Shown here: piece after piece, positions 44,620 through 53,375 of the stretch
Numbering within the stretch: the first letter of the stretch is position 1
Layout of the letters: each line of letters opens with the position of its first letter
Source: Bacteroides ihuae
GTDB lineage: Bacteria > Bacteroidota > Bacteroidia > Bacteroidales > Bacteroidaceae
Length of the DNA stretch: 64,000 nt
Direction: 5' to 3'
Assembly: GCF_900104585.1 (NCBI RefSeq)
Contig: NZ_FNVX01000004.1
Coordinates: 496,001-560,000, forward strand
Made by a program: the position numbers and the translations under genes
Notes under the pieces: generated by a model
Told to the model about the DNA's origin: nothing
What the model saw: only the letters and a program-made list of their open reading frames with translations
Databases searched by the model: none

Positions 44620-45351
44620 TTATCGAATGAGAAGAGGAAGTAACTCATCCAACGAATAGATAAAGTCTCTTGTATAATCCACCTTTTCGGGGCTAATAGT
44701 TTTAGGATATCCCTGCACCGTAGAGCAGCCTAAACTTATGCCCGGGAGAATATCGTTCTTTGTGGAGTCGCCTATTATCACTACTTCTTCAGGTTTGAAA
44801 CCGGCACGATCTATCGCTACCGCCCAAAGCTTCGGATCAGGTTTACGCACGCCTTCAATCGTTGAATCCGTGATGGAAAGAAAGCAATCGGCAATGTGTA
44901 GATCGGTGGCTACTTTTTTGATGTTACCATAGTAATTGGACACCAACAGCAATGAGTAGTGTTCAGCCAGTTTACGAAGCACAGGCTCACTACGCATCAC
45001 GTAATCTTGTGAAAACGCCACTACGGCAGATGCGACTTGAAGAGGAAGTTCTTCTGCATTATCTGAAGTATCGGCTATGATGCCACGCTCTATGAGACTT
45101 TCCACTTGCAAATGGGTTTTGAAGAGTTGTGTCTCGAGCAATGAATGTTGTGGCTTCACCAACTGTAAAGACTCCATCTGCCTCTCGGCATGAACGTAGG
45201 AGTCATACAGATTTTCACGCGTCACCGGAAGTTTCAGTTTATCTGCATATACCATCAGGTATATATCCAGCCAATGCAGGAAAGGAGAATCGAGTGTTCC
45301 ACCAAAATCAAATGCTAAAGCTTTTATCTTAGTCAGGTTGTCTGCAATCAT
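44620..45351 (-). CDS. HAD-superfamily hydrolase of the inositol-lipid cluster
   Basis: The 243-residue product has HAD motif I as FDFGGTLDS, where the usual second Asp (DxD) is Gly. Motif III Lys is in VRKPDPKLW and motif IV acids are in IGDSTKNDILPG. The cap is of the helical C1 type. Its position as last gene of the inositol-lipid operon suggests a phosphatase that removes phosphate from an inositol-phosphate lipid or precursor. The missing second Asp, the usual general acid, makes a phosphatase function less certain. Confidence 0.8.
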   Translation of the reverse strand: MIADNLTKIKALAFDFGGTLDSPFLHWLDIYLMVYADKLKLPVTRENLYDSYVHAERQMESLQLVKPQHSLLETQLFKTHLQVESLIERGIIADTSDNAEELPLQVASAVVAFSQDYVMRSEPVLRKLAEHYSLLLVSNYYGNIKKVATDLHIADCFLSITDSTIEGVRKPDPKLWAVAIDRAGFKPEEVVIIGDSTKNDILPGISLGCSTVQGYPKTISPEKVDYTRDFIYSLDELLPLLIR

Positions 45352-45359
45352 ATTCTAAA

Positions 45360-46358
45360 CTATTCTTCTTTTTTCTTTATATTACCAACTTTCATAAGGG
45401 CAAGTCCAATTACAATCCAAAAGAGTTCTCTTACCCTGGTTATCAATGCCGTGTAAACACCGTACGCTCCTGAGATAGATAGTCCTCCTACCGCCAAAGC
45501 AAAACCTCCTTCACGCCCACCAAGTTGCATAGGCATAAAGAAAAGCAGATTGGCCAGCAAAGAAGAGAAGGCGACGATAAGTAAACAGCTCACGAAACTA
45601 ACATCTGTAGTAAGCACATTTAGTATCAGCCACACCTCTACACAAGAGATTATACGAGCAAGCAGCTCAAGAGATAATGCCCCATAAAAAGAACTCTTTC
45701 GCTGACTGTGTAGCAAAGATATTTGTTTGTCTATTGTCTCTAGCTTGTCTTTGTGTTTATCGGCGAAACGAATAGCATGTTTCTTTAAATAAGGGATGTG
45801 GCTACATAAGCGTATAAATGCCACTGCCATTCCTTTACGATACCCTTTCATAAACAAGATGATCAACAACAAACAAAGCGTTGTGACGAATCCTAACACA
45901 ATACCCATCACCCAATTCACAGGAAACAGTGCAATATAGAGAAATACCGAACCAAGCCAAAAGCAAAAATGAGAAAATATATGCATCATCACATACAAGA
46001 TGACAGAGGAACTAGCTCGTTCCACACCAAGATAAGGTGTTAACTCCATAATGCGATAAGGCTCCCCCCCCATCAGTCCCACAGGTGTAACATAATTGAG
46101 AGCAAAACCGGAAACAGTAAATTTGTAAACCCGAAGAAAAGAAACAGGGCTACGCTTGCCATCTCTAATAATAAGATACCAAGAAGACGTATTGATAAAA
46201 TAAATAATAAGCCAGAGAATTAAGACTAGAGGTAAATAAACCCCTGCTCTCTTCAGATTATGCCATAACTCATCGTATTTCATATCAAAAGAAAAGAGCA
46301 TAACAATAACCGCTAGTATGCCAAAGCATAAAAACACATTACGAAATTTATTACCCAT
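45360..46358 (-). CDS. Lysylphosphatidylglycerol-synthase-like multi-pass membrane protein (flippase-like)
   Basis: The 332-residue product has about eight membrane helices (VFLCFGILAVIVMLFSF, LVLILWLIIYFINTSSWY, VMGIVLGFVTTLCLLLIILF and others). The LPG_synthase_TM features NYVTPVGLMGGEPYRIMEL and MPMQLGGREGGFALAVGGLS are present. There is no catalytic domain for aminoacylation. Such proteins move or glycosylate lipids; in this cluster it may flip the inositol lipid. It starts 8 bp before the HAD gene. Confidence 0.82.
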   Translation of the reverse strand: MGNKFRNVFLCFGILAVIVMLFSFDMKYDELWHNLKRAGVYLPLVLILWLIIYFINTSSWYLIIRDGKRSPVSFLRVYKFTVSGFALNYVTPVGLMGGEPYRIMELTPYLGVERASSSVILYVMMHIFSHFCFWLGSVFLYIALFPVNWVMGIVLGFVTTLCLLLIILFMKGYRKGMAVAFIRLCSHIPYLKKHAIRFADKHKDKLETIDKQISLLHSQRKSSFYGALSLELLARIISCVEVWLILNVLTTDVSFVSCLLIVAFSSLLANLLFFMPMQLGGREGGFALAVGGLSISGAYGVYTALITRVRELFWIVIGLALMKVGNIKKKEE

Positions 46359-46368
46359 AATTCTCTGC

Positions 46369-47280
46369 TTATAACTTTTTATACAATCGACTGCTCAATG
46401 ATTCATGACGAACAACCATGTAGACCAACAGCACATTAAGTACCGTTAATTCAAAAACAAAATAAAGCCATGGCATTCCTATAAATAAAGAGACGAAAAG
46501 GGCAATGACACGCGTATTGAACGAAAGGATATTGGTATATTTCATCAATGGCAAACTACCTGCTCTGAACTCTTGGCTCAAAGTTTCGGGCATTGTTTCA
46601 CCATATTTATTTCTGAGAGCTGAAAAGAACTGTTGGAAGCAGGGAGATGATTTCTCTTGAGAAGCAGTATAACTGCCATAAAACCATAAGAATGTCTTTC
46701 TCACACGATTTCCTTTCCAAGGCATTGATCGAAATAAAGCCCGTTGCTGTTTAGAGTTATCAAATTCGCTGCCTGCTTTACCTTTTAAGAAGAAGAGGTG
46801 AATATTCCGATAATAATCAGCCATGGCAGCCTGTTTACTATGGAAGAAACCTGTTATTGCGGCCAACAACCATATATACCATGAATATTCGGGCATCAAT
46901 CTCAAGCATATAGCAGCATAAATAGAAATAAACCAAAAGTCGCCGGATATGCCATCGAGCATACGGCCTACTTCTGATTTTTGTCCAGTCATCCGTGCAA
47001 GTTGACCATCAGCACTATCGTACATATTAGCCCATACAAGCAAACACATACCTATAATGTTATACCAAATATCATTGAAATAAAACATCACTCCGGCAGC
47101 TACCCCCAGAAAGATGGAAAAAATAGTTACCTGATTGGGAGAAACACGTATTTTATTAAATAACAAAGCCCAACGATAACCAATCGGGCGATAAAACAGC
47201 AAGTCGATGTACTCTTCGGTATCAGTAGATTTCAAAGAGCCTTCTAGGGAAATTATTTTTTTTCTATTATCAGCGTTCAT
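46369..47280 (-). CDS. CDP-alcohol phosphatidyltransferase-family enzyme of the inositol-lipid cluster
   Basis: The 303-residue product has the family signature in DSADGQLARMTGQKSEVGRM then LDGISGD (about residues 86-112): Asp-Gly, Ala-Arg, and the Gly-3-Asp. Here the last two Asp are separated by four residues (LDGISGD), where most members have three. About six helices surround it. In Bacteroidetes such an enzyme next to inositol-phosphate synthase is the candidate phosphatidylinositol-phosphate synthase, joining CDP-diacylglycerol and inositol phosphate. It overlaps the ATP-grasp gene by 11 bp. Confidence 0.87.
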   Translation of the reverse strand: MNADNRKKIISLEGSLKSTDTEEYIDLLFYRPIGYRWALLFNKIRVSPNQVTIFSIFLGVAAGVMFYFNDIWYNIIGMCLLVWANMYDSADGQLARMTGQKSEVGRMLDGISGDFWFISIYAAICLRLMPEYSWYIWLLAAITGFFHSKQAAMADYYRNIHLFFLKGKAGSEFDNSKQQRALFRSMPWKGNRVRKTFLWFYGSYTASQEKSSPCFQQFFSALRNKYGETMPETLSQEFRAGSLPLMKYTNILSFNTRVIALFVSLFIGMPWLYFVFELTVLNVLLVYMVVRHESLSSRLYKKL

Positions 47281-48130
47281 TGATCATCTGAGTTATTTTT
47301 TTTGCAATCTCACGAGCAGCTTCTACACGGCACGGTGCAAAGCTAGGCCAATCGTTAAAGTCAATAATGCGAATACTTCCATCGGGAGAAATAATACAAT
47401 CTCCACCATAAACCACAACTTGAAGCACACTGGCTGCCCGGTCGCAGATTTCATGTAAATCATCGAGCGAAAAAGAAATGCCTTCGGGATGCCCGTTAAT
47501 TTCTTCATAGCCAAATTTGCTATGGTTCTCATTAAACGGATAGAACCAATAAAAAAAGTTCGTTCCGGCTACTCCATAAAATTTAACCAAATCACCACAT
47601 AAATGTTCATTCACAACAACCCGGTTTATGTCACGAAGCGCATATTCTGCTATAATCTCTCGCAGCTCATCTTCTTTACGCACATAAGTAACATCCTCCC
47701 GGTGAATGGCATGGAAGTCTCCCCGCTTCACCCAACAAGGCATAAACTTCTTATCCTTTAGGTAGGTTGCAACATCCTCATGTGTATCCATGATAAAACT
47801 ATCGGGATGAGGCACTTGGTGATCCATCAGCAATCGAGTCATACGCTCACGTGTACAGTTCTCAATGCCAAAGCCTGAATTTACGGCCAAACATCCATTC
47901 TTCTCTAACTCTTTCAGTCGATGCACAGCCTGTGCATTACGCAACATTGTTACAACCACGTCCTCACGGATACCTCCTGAAATAAATTCCTGTTCAGTAT
48001 ACATTTTCACTTGATACCCCGCATTGCCTAACCAATCGGCCGTAGCCGAAAAGATAGCCGCATCATTACCAACATGATTGGGCGAATACAAAGTGGAACG
48101 CTGTATACCTGCTATTACTAAAGATTTCAT
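47270..48130 (-). CDS. ATP-grasp-fold protein of the inositol-lipid cluster
   Basis: The 286-residue product has a Rossmann-like N-terminal part (SLVIAGIQRSTLYSPNHVGN) and a C-terminal ATP-grasp core: CWVKRGDFHAIHRE (ATP-binding Lys), VNEHLCGDLVKFYGVAG, and the metal-binding IRIIDFNDWPSFAPCR. The latter resembles the D-x-N-x-x-P box of inositol polyphosphate kinase ITPK1 and of ATP-grasp ligases. The gene overlaps the nucleotidyltransferase gene by 4 bp and the CDP-alcohol transferase by 11 bp, so it should act in inositol-lipid synthesis. Whether it phosphorylates inositol or ligates a group to it is unknown. Confidence 0.8.
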   Translation of the reverse strand: MKSLVIAGIQRSTLYSPNHVGNDAAIFSATADWLGNAGYQVKMYTEQEFISGGIREDVVVTMLRNAQAVHRLKELEKNGCLAVNSGFGIENCTRERMTRLLMDHQVPHPDSFIMDTHEDVATYLKDKKFMPCWVKRGDFHAIHREDVTYVRKEDELREIIAEYALRDINRVVVNEHLCGDLVKFYGVAGTNFFYWFYPFNENHSKFGYEEINGHPEGISFSLDDLHEICDRAASVLQVVVYGGDCIISPDGSIRIIDFNDWPSFAPCRVEAAREIAKKITQMINER

Positions 48131-48840
48131 TTTCCTTCTACTACATTTAAAAATAACTCTGCCTTAGGAATGTCACTTGCATGATCTACATCAATGATCT
48201 TAGAAAAAGGATAAGCTTGAACTCTCAATCCCGCATAAACCATCTGCCGCTGGAAATTCCGCATGCGCGACACTCCCGAATCAATGGCTGCCTGAAGTAA
48301 AGATATCACTTTCCCATTCAGACAATAAACACCCCCTGACACATAACGAAGCCCATCATAAGACTCATCTACAAAGTCAGTGATAGCCAGTTCATTATTT
48401 GTTTTTACATACAACGGCTTCTCGTCATCAATATAATCCGTCACTGCCATCAGTGCATCGTGTGCATCATCAGATTCGAAACTACGAATATAAGCAGAAA
48501 ATTCCAATGAAGAAAAGATAGGATCAATTGTTGTGAGACATAGCTTCTTTCCTTGAGGAATAACGGAAGCCAATTCGTAAAAGCTATGAAGTGAATCAGG
48601 AGTCGTTTTAACCAGTATATGCAACGGTACAGGAAGTTTTAAGGTATTCAAATGAGCCCGTACATCGGTCATTTCAGCATTAATAATAATGCTTATGGAT
48701 TCTGCGTTGTTATCTAAAAAAATAGCAATCAGCCTATCAAGCATCGCTTTCCCGTTTATTTGTAACAATGGCTTTGATGTTTCTACACCATCGGCAACGA
48801 GACGCGATCCTTGTCCGGCTGCAATTATTGCATATTCCAT
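48127..48840 (-). CDS. Sugar-phosphate-type nucleotidyltransferase, inositol-lipid cluster
   Basis: The 237-residue product has the signature IIAAGQGSRLVADGVETSKP (about 5-24) and LLQINGKAMLDRLIAIF of GT-A nucleotidyltransferases, and a metal site in LCLTTIDPIF. It would join NTP and a phosphorylated compound. In a cluster with inositol-phosphate synthase it might be a CTP:inositol-1-phosphate cytidylyltransferase, as in the archaeal di-inositol-phosphate route. The next genes on the same strand overlap it. Substrate is an inference. Confidence 0.85.
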   Translation of the reverse strand: MEYAIIAAGQGSRLVADGVETSKPLLQINGKAMLDRLIAIFLDNNAESISIIINAEMTDVRAHLNTLKLPVPLHILVKTTPDSLHSFYELASVIPQGKKLCLTTIDPIFSSLEFSAYIRSFESDDAHDALMAVTDYIDDEKPLYVKTNNELAITDFVDESYDGLRYVSGGVYCLNGKVISLLQAAIDSGVSRMRNFQRQMVYAGLRVQAYPFSKIIDVDHASDIPKAELFLNVVEGK

Positions 48841-48880
48841 ATTTCTTTTCTAAAAGTTATCATTTTAGCATTCACACAAA

Positions 48881-48932
48881 ATAGAGAGGGAGTTCAAAAG
48901 AATCTCCATTCTCTCAAACATTCTCTCTCTAT
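48881..48932. other. Hairpin in the spacer of the inositol operon
   Basis: ATAGAGAG (48881-48888) can pair with CTCTCTAT (48925-48932). It sits in the 118-bp gap between the inositol-phosphate synthase and nucleotidyltransferase genes, and might reduce or pause read-through. Weak evidence. Confidence 0.3.
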
Positions 48933-48958
48933 ATTTTTATTGAAAAGAACGACTCAAT

Positions 48959-50257
48959 TTAGTCCAAATAATCTAAAGTCTCTTCTCCAATCATCTTGCG
49001 AAGTGTATTCTTCAGTTTAGTGTACTGAATGAACAAGTCATGTTCGGGGATGTGTTCAAAGTCGTGCATAGGGCTTTTGAAGTAGAACGACAACCAACCT
49101 TGGATACCTGACATACCCACACGTTGAGCAAGATCAGTAAACAAAACTAAGTCGAGCACTAACGGAGCAGCCAAGATAGAATCACGGCAAAGGAAATCCA
49201 CTTTCAACTGCATAGGATATCCCATCCAACCTACAATGTCAATATTATCCCAACCTTCTTTATTGTCTTTGCGGGGAGGATAATAATTGATACGTACTTT
49301 GTGGTAGATATTACCGTAAAGTTCCGGGTAAAGTTCTGGTTGAAGAATGGTATCAATAACAGAAAGTTTGCTCACCTCTTTTGTCTTGAATGAATCTGGA
49401 TCATCCAATACTTCGCCGTCTCTGTTACCAAGAATGTTCGTAGAGAACCATCCATCCAAACCAAGCATACGAGTTTTCAACATCGGAGCAAGAACAGTCT
49501 TCATCATTGTCTGGCCTGTTTTGAAATCTTTTCCACAAATAGGCACATTTTGTTTAGCAGAGAATTCCCACATGGCAGGCATGTCTACGCAAAGGTTTGG
49601 AGCACCCATAATGAACGGAGCACCTTCAGCTATAGCAGCATAAGCATAACACATACTAGGAGCAATTATCTCTGTAAGATTATCTTTCATTGCCTTTTCG
49701 AAAGTAGCAAGAGATTTGTGTTCGTCACACAATGGCAGATAAATCTCTGTACTAGCTGCCCAAATAACCACTACACGTTCGCAATGATTGGCGGCTTTAA
49801 AATCGCGTATATCTTTACGTATTTGTTCTGTCAATTCCCAACGGGTGGCGGCGCTCTTTACGTGTGTTCCGTGAAGACGTTTTACCCAGTTTTGATCGAA
49901 AGCGGCAGGCATTGGCTTAATGGTTTGCAATTCTTCCTTTACGCCCTCCAAATCTTTTTGTACCAACACTTCGGCATGTTGAGCAGCTGCATACACATCA
50001 TCTTCAAAGATGTCCCATCCACCAAAAACCAAATCATTGAGATCAGCCAAAGGAACTACTTCTTTTATTTTAGGAAAACGGTTTTCATTTCTTTTTCCCA
50101 AACGTATGGTTGCCAACTGAGTAATTGAACCGATTGGTTTTGCAAGTCCTTTGCGAACAGCTAAGGTACCCACAACAAAAGTGGAAGCAACTGCGCCTCC
50201 CAATCCAACAACCAATACACCTAACCGGCCATTGGCCGGTTGAATTTCTTGTTTCAT
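48959..50257 (-). CDS. ino1: Inositol-3-phosphate synthase (MIPS)
   Basis: The 432-residue product converts glucose 6-phosphate to inositol 3-phosphate with NAD. It has the Rossmann loop VVGLGGAVASTFVVG (about 16-30), a dimer/active region LNLC-like APNLCVDMPAMWEFSAKQNV, CGKDFKTGQTMMKTVLAPM and a C-terminal LCRDSILAAPLVLDLVLFTD. Such genes in Bacteroides start a known inositol-lipid cluster. It is first in this operon and has a -7 element upstream at 50295-50302. It feeds the downstream transferase that makes inositol lipids. Confidence 0.93.
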   Translation of the reverse strand: MKQEIQPANGRLGVLVVGLGGAVASTFVVGTLAVRKGLAKPIGSITQLATIRLGKRNENRFPKIKEVVPLADLNDLVFGGWDIFEDDVYAAAQHAEVLVQKDLEGVKEELQTIKPMPAAFDQNWVKRLHGTHVKSAATRWELTEQIRKDIRDFKAANHCERVVVIWAASTEIYLPLCDEHKSLATFEKAMKDNLTEIIAPSMCYAYAAIAEGAPFIMGAPNLCVDMPAMWEFSAKQNVPICGKDFKTGQTMMKTVLAPMLKTRMLGLDGWFSTNILGNRDGEVLDDPDSFKTKEVSKLSVIDTILQPELYPELYGNIYHKVRINYYPPRKDNKEGWDNIDIVGWMGYPMQLKVDFLCRDSILAAPLVLDLVLFTDLAQRVGMSGIQGWLSFYFKSPMHDFEHIPEHDLFIQYTKLKNTLRKMIGEETLDYLD

Positions 50258-50644
50258 TTTTACTACTGTTTAATTAATGTTGATATAATCATGACAAAAG
50301 TAGGCAATCAAACGCAGCAACAAAAGTTCTAAAGGTCGCCCAAAATAGTCATTAATGCTTTTTTACGTCAAGAAGATGAAGAAAAGATGAATTCTGGATG
50401 AATAAGCAGCACAATATTAATGGTATTAAATTAATACATCAAGTATAATAAGAGAAGTCCATAAGATTAGGGAACAAGCTTTTTTTGCATGACAAACAGT
50501 ATATTTCCGTCTATTGCCAGTATCTATTCGTCTACAAATAGCAATAATACCTTAACCCGGGAAAAACTCTTTCATACTAACAAGTTTTACATATCATCCT
50601 AAAACGTTCTTTTAAAGAGTGATTTGAAAAAAACATCATCCTGC
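50258..50644. other. Intergenic region upstream of MIPS
   Basis: Nearly 390 bp without a gene. The MIPS promoter lies close to its left end; the remainder is AT-rich and shows no convincing hairpin, repeat or gene to the stop of the histidine kinase gene at 50645. Confidence 0.5.
50295..50302 (-). promoter_or_regulatory. MIPS promoter (-7)
   Basis: Minus strand TACTTTTG (exact). A TTTG (50324-50321) lies 18 bp upstream. The ATG is 38 bp downstream. Confidence 0.5.
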
Positions 50645-51940
50645 TTATGGGTGAGGAAAGAGAATGCGAAAGCGAGTTAGTCCATCACTATAAGTTCGCA
50701 AAGAGAAAGTACAACCGTGGCGACTAAGTATTTCGCGAATAAAAATCAGGCCAATACCTTGTCCATCAGGTTTAGTAGAGAAGAAAGGACTAAATAATTT
50801 CATCTCTATTTCTTTTGAGATACCCTTTCCGTTATCAACAACTTCTAAGCTTACCGGTAACGAAGTGCGCACAGTTATTTTTCCATCACATTCTATGCTT
50901 TCAGCCGCATTCTTTATAATATTCACTAACACTTGCTCAAAAAGAGCTGTATCAAGCTTCACCATAGGTAGCTCCACGCATTCAAGATGAATAGTAATAT
51001 TCTTATCCAGACACATGCCCTCCATAAAACGCTTGCAAGATAACACAAGATCATTCAAATTCACCAGAGATAAATGAGGATCAGGTATTCTTACCACATC
51101 GGCAAAGCGAGTGATGAAGCGACTCATAGAAAAACAACGATCTGTACAAACCCGCATTACCTGACAAATCTCTTCCATATTCTCTTCTTCAGAAAGGGCT
51201 TGCTCTACAGTGTCAAGGGTCGAAGTGATGCCAGCTGTGGTATTATTCACTTCGTGAGCAATCATGCGAATCACCTTCTCATAAGCTTTTTTCTCAGCCT
51301 TCATAACCTCATCCGTCAAACTCTCTACCAAAAAAAAAGGATGCTGAAAACCGTGGTCTATAAAAGAGGAACGCGTACATTTATAAATATTCGAATCGTT
51401 CAATCGTAGAGTTACACTTTCTCCTCTGGGTATAGTCATTAATTCGGTTGCCAATGCAGAATCTATATCGCTAATTTTCTTACCCAACGTATCTTCCAAT
51501 TTTATTCCCATCATCTTTAGTGCCATAGGATTAAGTTGAGACACCTCCTCATCAAGTGTAGTAATAATAACCCCCATGGGAGAAGCATTAATGAGTAAAT
51601 CGAGAAAATTATTTTGTTCCCTCAAGCGCAATCTTTCATTTTTGAGTTGCTCCATCATACGGTTAAATACATTCACCACCCGATCGGCTTCTGCTTCTCC
51701 CACAGGACTAAGGCGACTACTGAAATCTTGTTCCCGCAATAACTCCATTCCACTCCCTATCGTATGTAAAGGCTTTACTATTTTCCGATAGAACAAAATG
51801 AGAAAGAGTGTAGTAATAACTATAAATCCTTCGACTGTATAAAACAACCAAGGAGTAGAATGGGCCGAGACATAAGTAAGCAGCGACAGAATGATCAATA
51901 GTAGAATGGCAAAAATGCCGAACAACCCTTTTAATCGCAT
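50645..51940 (-). CDS. NtrB-like sensor histidine kinase
   Basis: The 431-residue product has two N-terminal helices (LFGIFAILLLIILSLLTYVS and VEGFIVITTLFLILFY) with a tiny periplasmic loop, a HAMP domain (about 53-105), a PAS domain (NFLDLLINASPMGVII, about 110-200), HisKA with phosphoacceptor in MIAHEVNNTTAGI and an ATPase domain with IIKNAAESI and DNGKGI plus GQGIGLIFI. This is the layout of NtrB-like kinases that pair with sigma-54 activators. It starts 9 bp after the response regulator stop, so it is in the same operon. Confidence 0.9.
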   Translation of the reverse strand: MRLKGLFGIFAILLLIILSLLTYVSAHSTPWLFYTVEGFIVITTLFLILFYRKIVKPLHTIGSGMELLREQDFSSRLSPVGEAEADRVVNVFNRMMEQLKNERLRLREQNNFLDLLINASPMGVIITTLDEEVSQLNPMALKMMGIKLEDTLGKKISDIDSALATELMTIPRGESVTLRLNDSNIYKCTRSSFIDHGFQHPFFLVESLTDEVMKAEKKAYEKVIRMIAHEVNNTTAGITSTLDTVEQALSEEENMEEICQVMRVCTDRCFSMSRFITRFADVVRIPDPHLSLVNLNDLVLSCKRFMEGMCLDKNITIHLECVELPMVKLDTALFEQVLVNIIKNAAESIECDGKITVRTSLPVSLEVVDNGKGISKEIEMKLFSPFFSTKPDGQGIGLIFIREILSRHGCTFSLRTYSDGLTRFRILFPHP

Positions 51941-51949
51941 GATGATAGA

Positions 51950-53308
51950 TTAATTATTGATAGTAATGCTATACTTTTCCAATCGACGATACAAAGCAGC
52001 CCGGCTAATGCCTAGTGCAAGAGCTACCTGACTGAGATTACCATGACAACGTTCCAAAGCCTGAAGAATCGTTTGTCGTTCTATCTCATCAAGAGTCATA
52101 CCGGTAAGTGATGTACTTGACGAAACGGGTTCATCGCGCCTATGATACTGATTTTCAAAATCAGCAGCTTCCAATTGTTTTTTTCCACTGATCAAAATTG
52201 TTCGCTCCACTAGGTTTTTTAGCTCACGAATATTACCAGGGTAAGGTAAACGAGTTAGAAAATGCAAAGCATCATTTGAAAGTTCGGTATGCGGCAGTCC
52301 GTTTGCTTCCGCCTGTCTATCAGCAAAATGACGAACCAAAAGTGGAATATCTTCTCTTCGCTCACGCAATGCAGGAAGATGTATTGTGATAAGATTAATA
52401 CGATAAAACAAATCTTCACGAAAAGTATGTTCACCCACCATCTTAGGCAGATCAGCATTAGTAGCACTAACCACTCTGATGTCCGTTTTGCGAGGACGAC
52501 TGTCACCCAACACTTCAAAAGTTTGATCTTGGAGCACCCGAAGCAATTTCACTTGACAAGAATGATCCAAATCACCTATTTCGTCGAGGAAGATAGTTCC
52601 CTTATTCGCTAATTCAAATCGCCCCGTACGATCTGTAGAAGCATCCGTAAAAGCACCTTTTTTATGACCAAACATTTCACTTTCAAATAAGCTTTGAGAA
52701 ATTCCTCCAAGATTTACTTTCACAAAAGGTTGCTTTGCACGTTGGCTGTTTACATGTATCGCCTCTGCTATCAATTCTTTGCCCGTGCCACTCTCTCCGG
52801 TAATGAGTACCGATGCGTTAGTTCGGGCAATACGTCCTACCGTATTCAATACATCAGTCAAAGCTCTCGATCGTCCTATAATATTGCTTCTTATTAACGC
52901 ATCAATTTGCTTCTGTTCCTCCTCTTTACTTTTAGGCAAAACAGTTAACTCCAATGCCGTTTCTATTCGCTGCAATAAAGCAGCATTGTTCCAAGGCTTG
53001 GTTATAAAATCAAATGCTCCGGCTTGCATACCCTGTACGGCTAATTGAATGCTACCCCAAGCAGTCATCAATATTACCGGAGTGTCAGGGCGAAAGAGTT
53101 TCACCTGTTTAAGCAAAGTAAGACCTTCTTCTCCCGTTGTAGTTAGCGAGAAATTCATATCCATCAACACTAACATAGGAGAAACAACGCGCACTACATC
53201 CATAGCTTCTTTGGGAGAACTCACAGCCTCAACTTCATAACCCGCTCGTTTCAACATAAAGCTAAGAGAAGAGCGTATAGCCGAATCATCATCTATAATT
53301 AAAATCAT
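51950..53308 (-). CDS. NtrC-family sigma-54-dependent response regulator
   Basis: The 452-residue product has a receiver (1-120; LIIDDDSAIRSSL, phosphoacceptor Asp in LVLMDMNFS), AAA+ domain with Walker A GESGTGKE and Walker B GTIFLDEIGDL, a sigma-54 contact loop written GAFTDA (a variant of GAFTGA), and a Fis-like HTH at the C-terminus (GNLSQVALALGISRAALYRR). It activates promoters recognised by sigma-54. The likely target nearby is the TolC-type gene, which has a sigma-54-like promoter and repeated upstream sites at 54940-54975. Confidence 0.94.
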   Translation of the reverse strand: MILIIDDDSAIRSSLSFMLKRAGYEVEAVSSPKEAMDVVRVVSPMLVLMDMNFSLTTTGEEGLTLLKQVKLFRPDTPVILMTAWGSIQLAVQGMQAGAFDFITKPWNNAALLQRIETALELTVLPKSKEEEQKQIDALIRSNIIGRSRALTDVLNTVGRIARTNASVLITGESGTGKELIAEAIHVNSQRAKQPFVKVNLGGISQSLFESEMFGHKKGAFTDASTDRTGRFELANKGTIFLDEIGDLDHSCQVKLLRVLQDQTFEVLGDSRPRKTDIRVVSATNADLPKMVGEHTFREDLFYRINLITIHLPALRERREDIPLLVRHFADRQAEANGLPHTELSNDALHFLTRLPYPGNIRELKNLVERTILISGKKQLEAADFENQYHRRDEPVSSSTSLTGMTLDEIERQTILQALERCHGNLSQVALALGISRAALYRRLEKYSITINN

Positions 53309-53375
53309 AAAAAGTTTATTTCGTGTGGATCTGATATATTAAAACAAAAATACTAAAATATATTGTAAGCCATTA

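Noticed and set aside
52289..52612. Plus-strand frame of 107 codons over the NtrC-type gene
   Set aside because: Antisense shadow of a conserved AAA+ domain, not supported by any motif.
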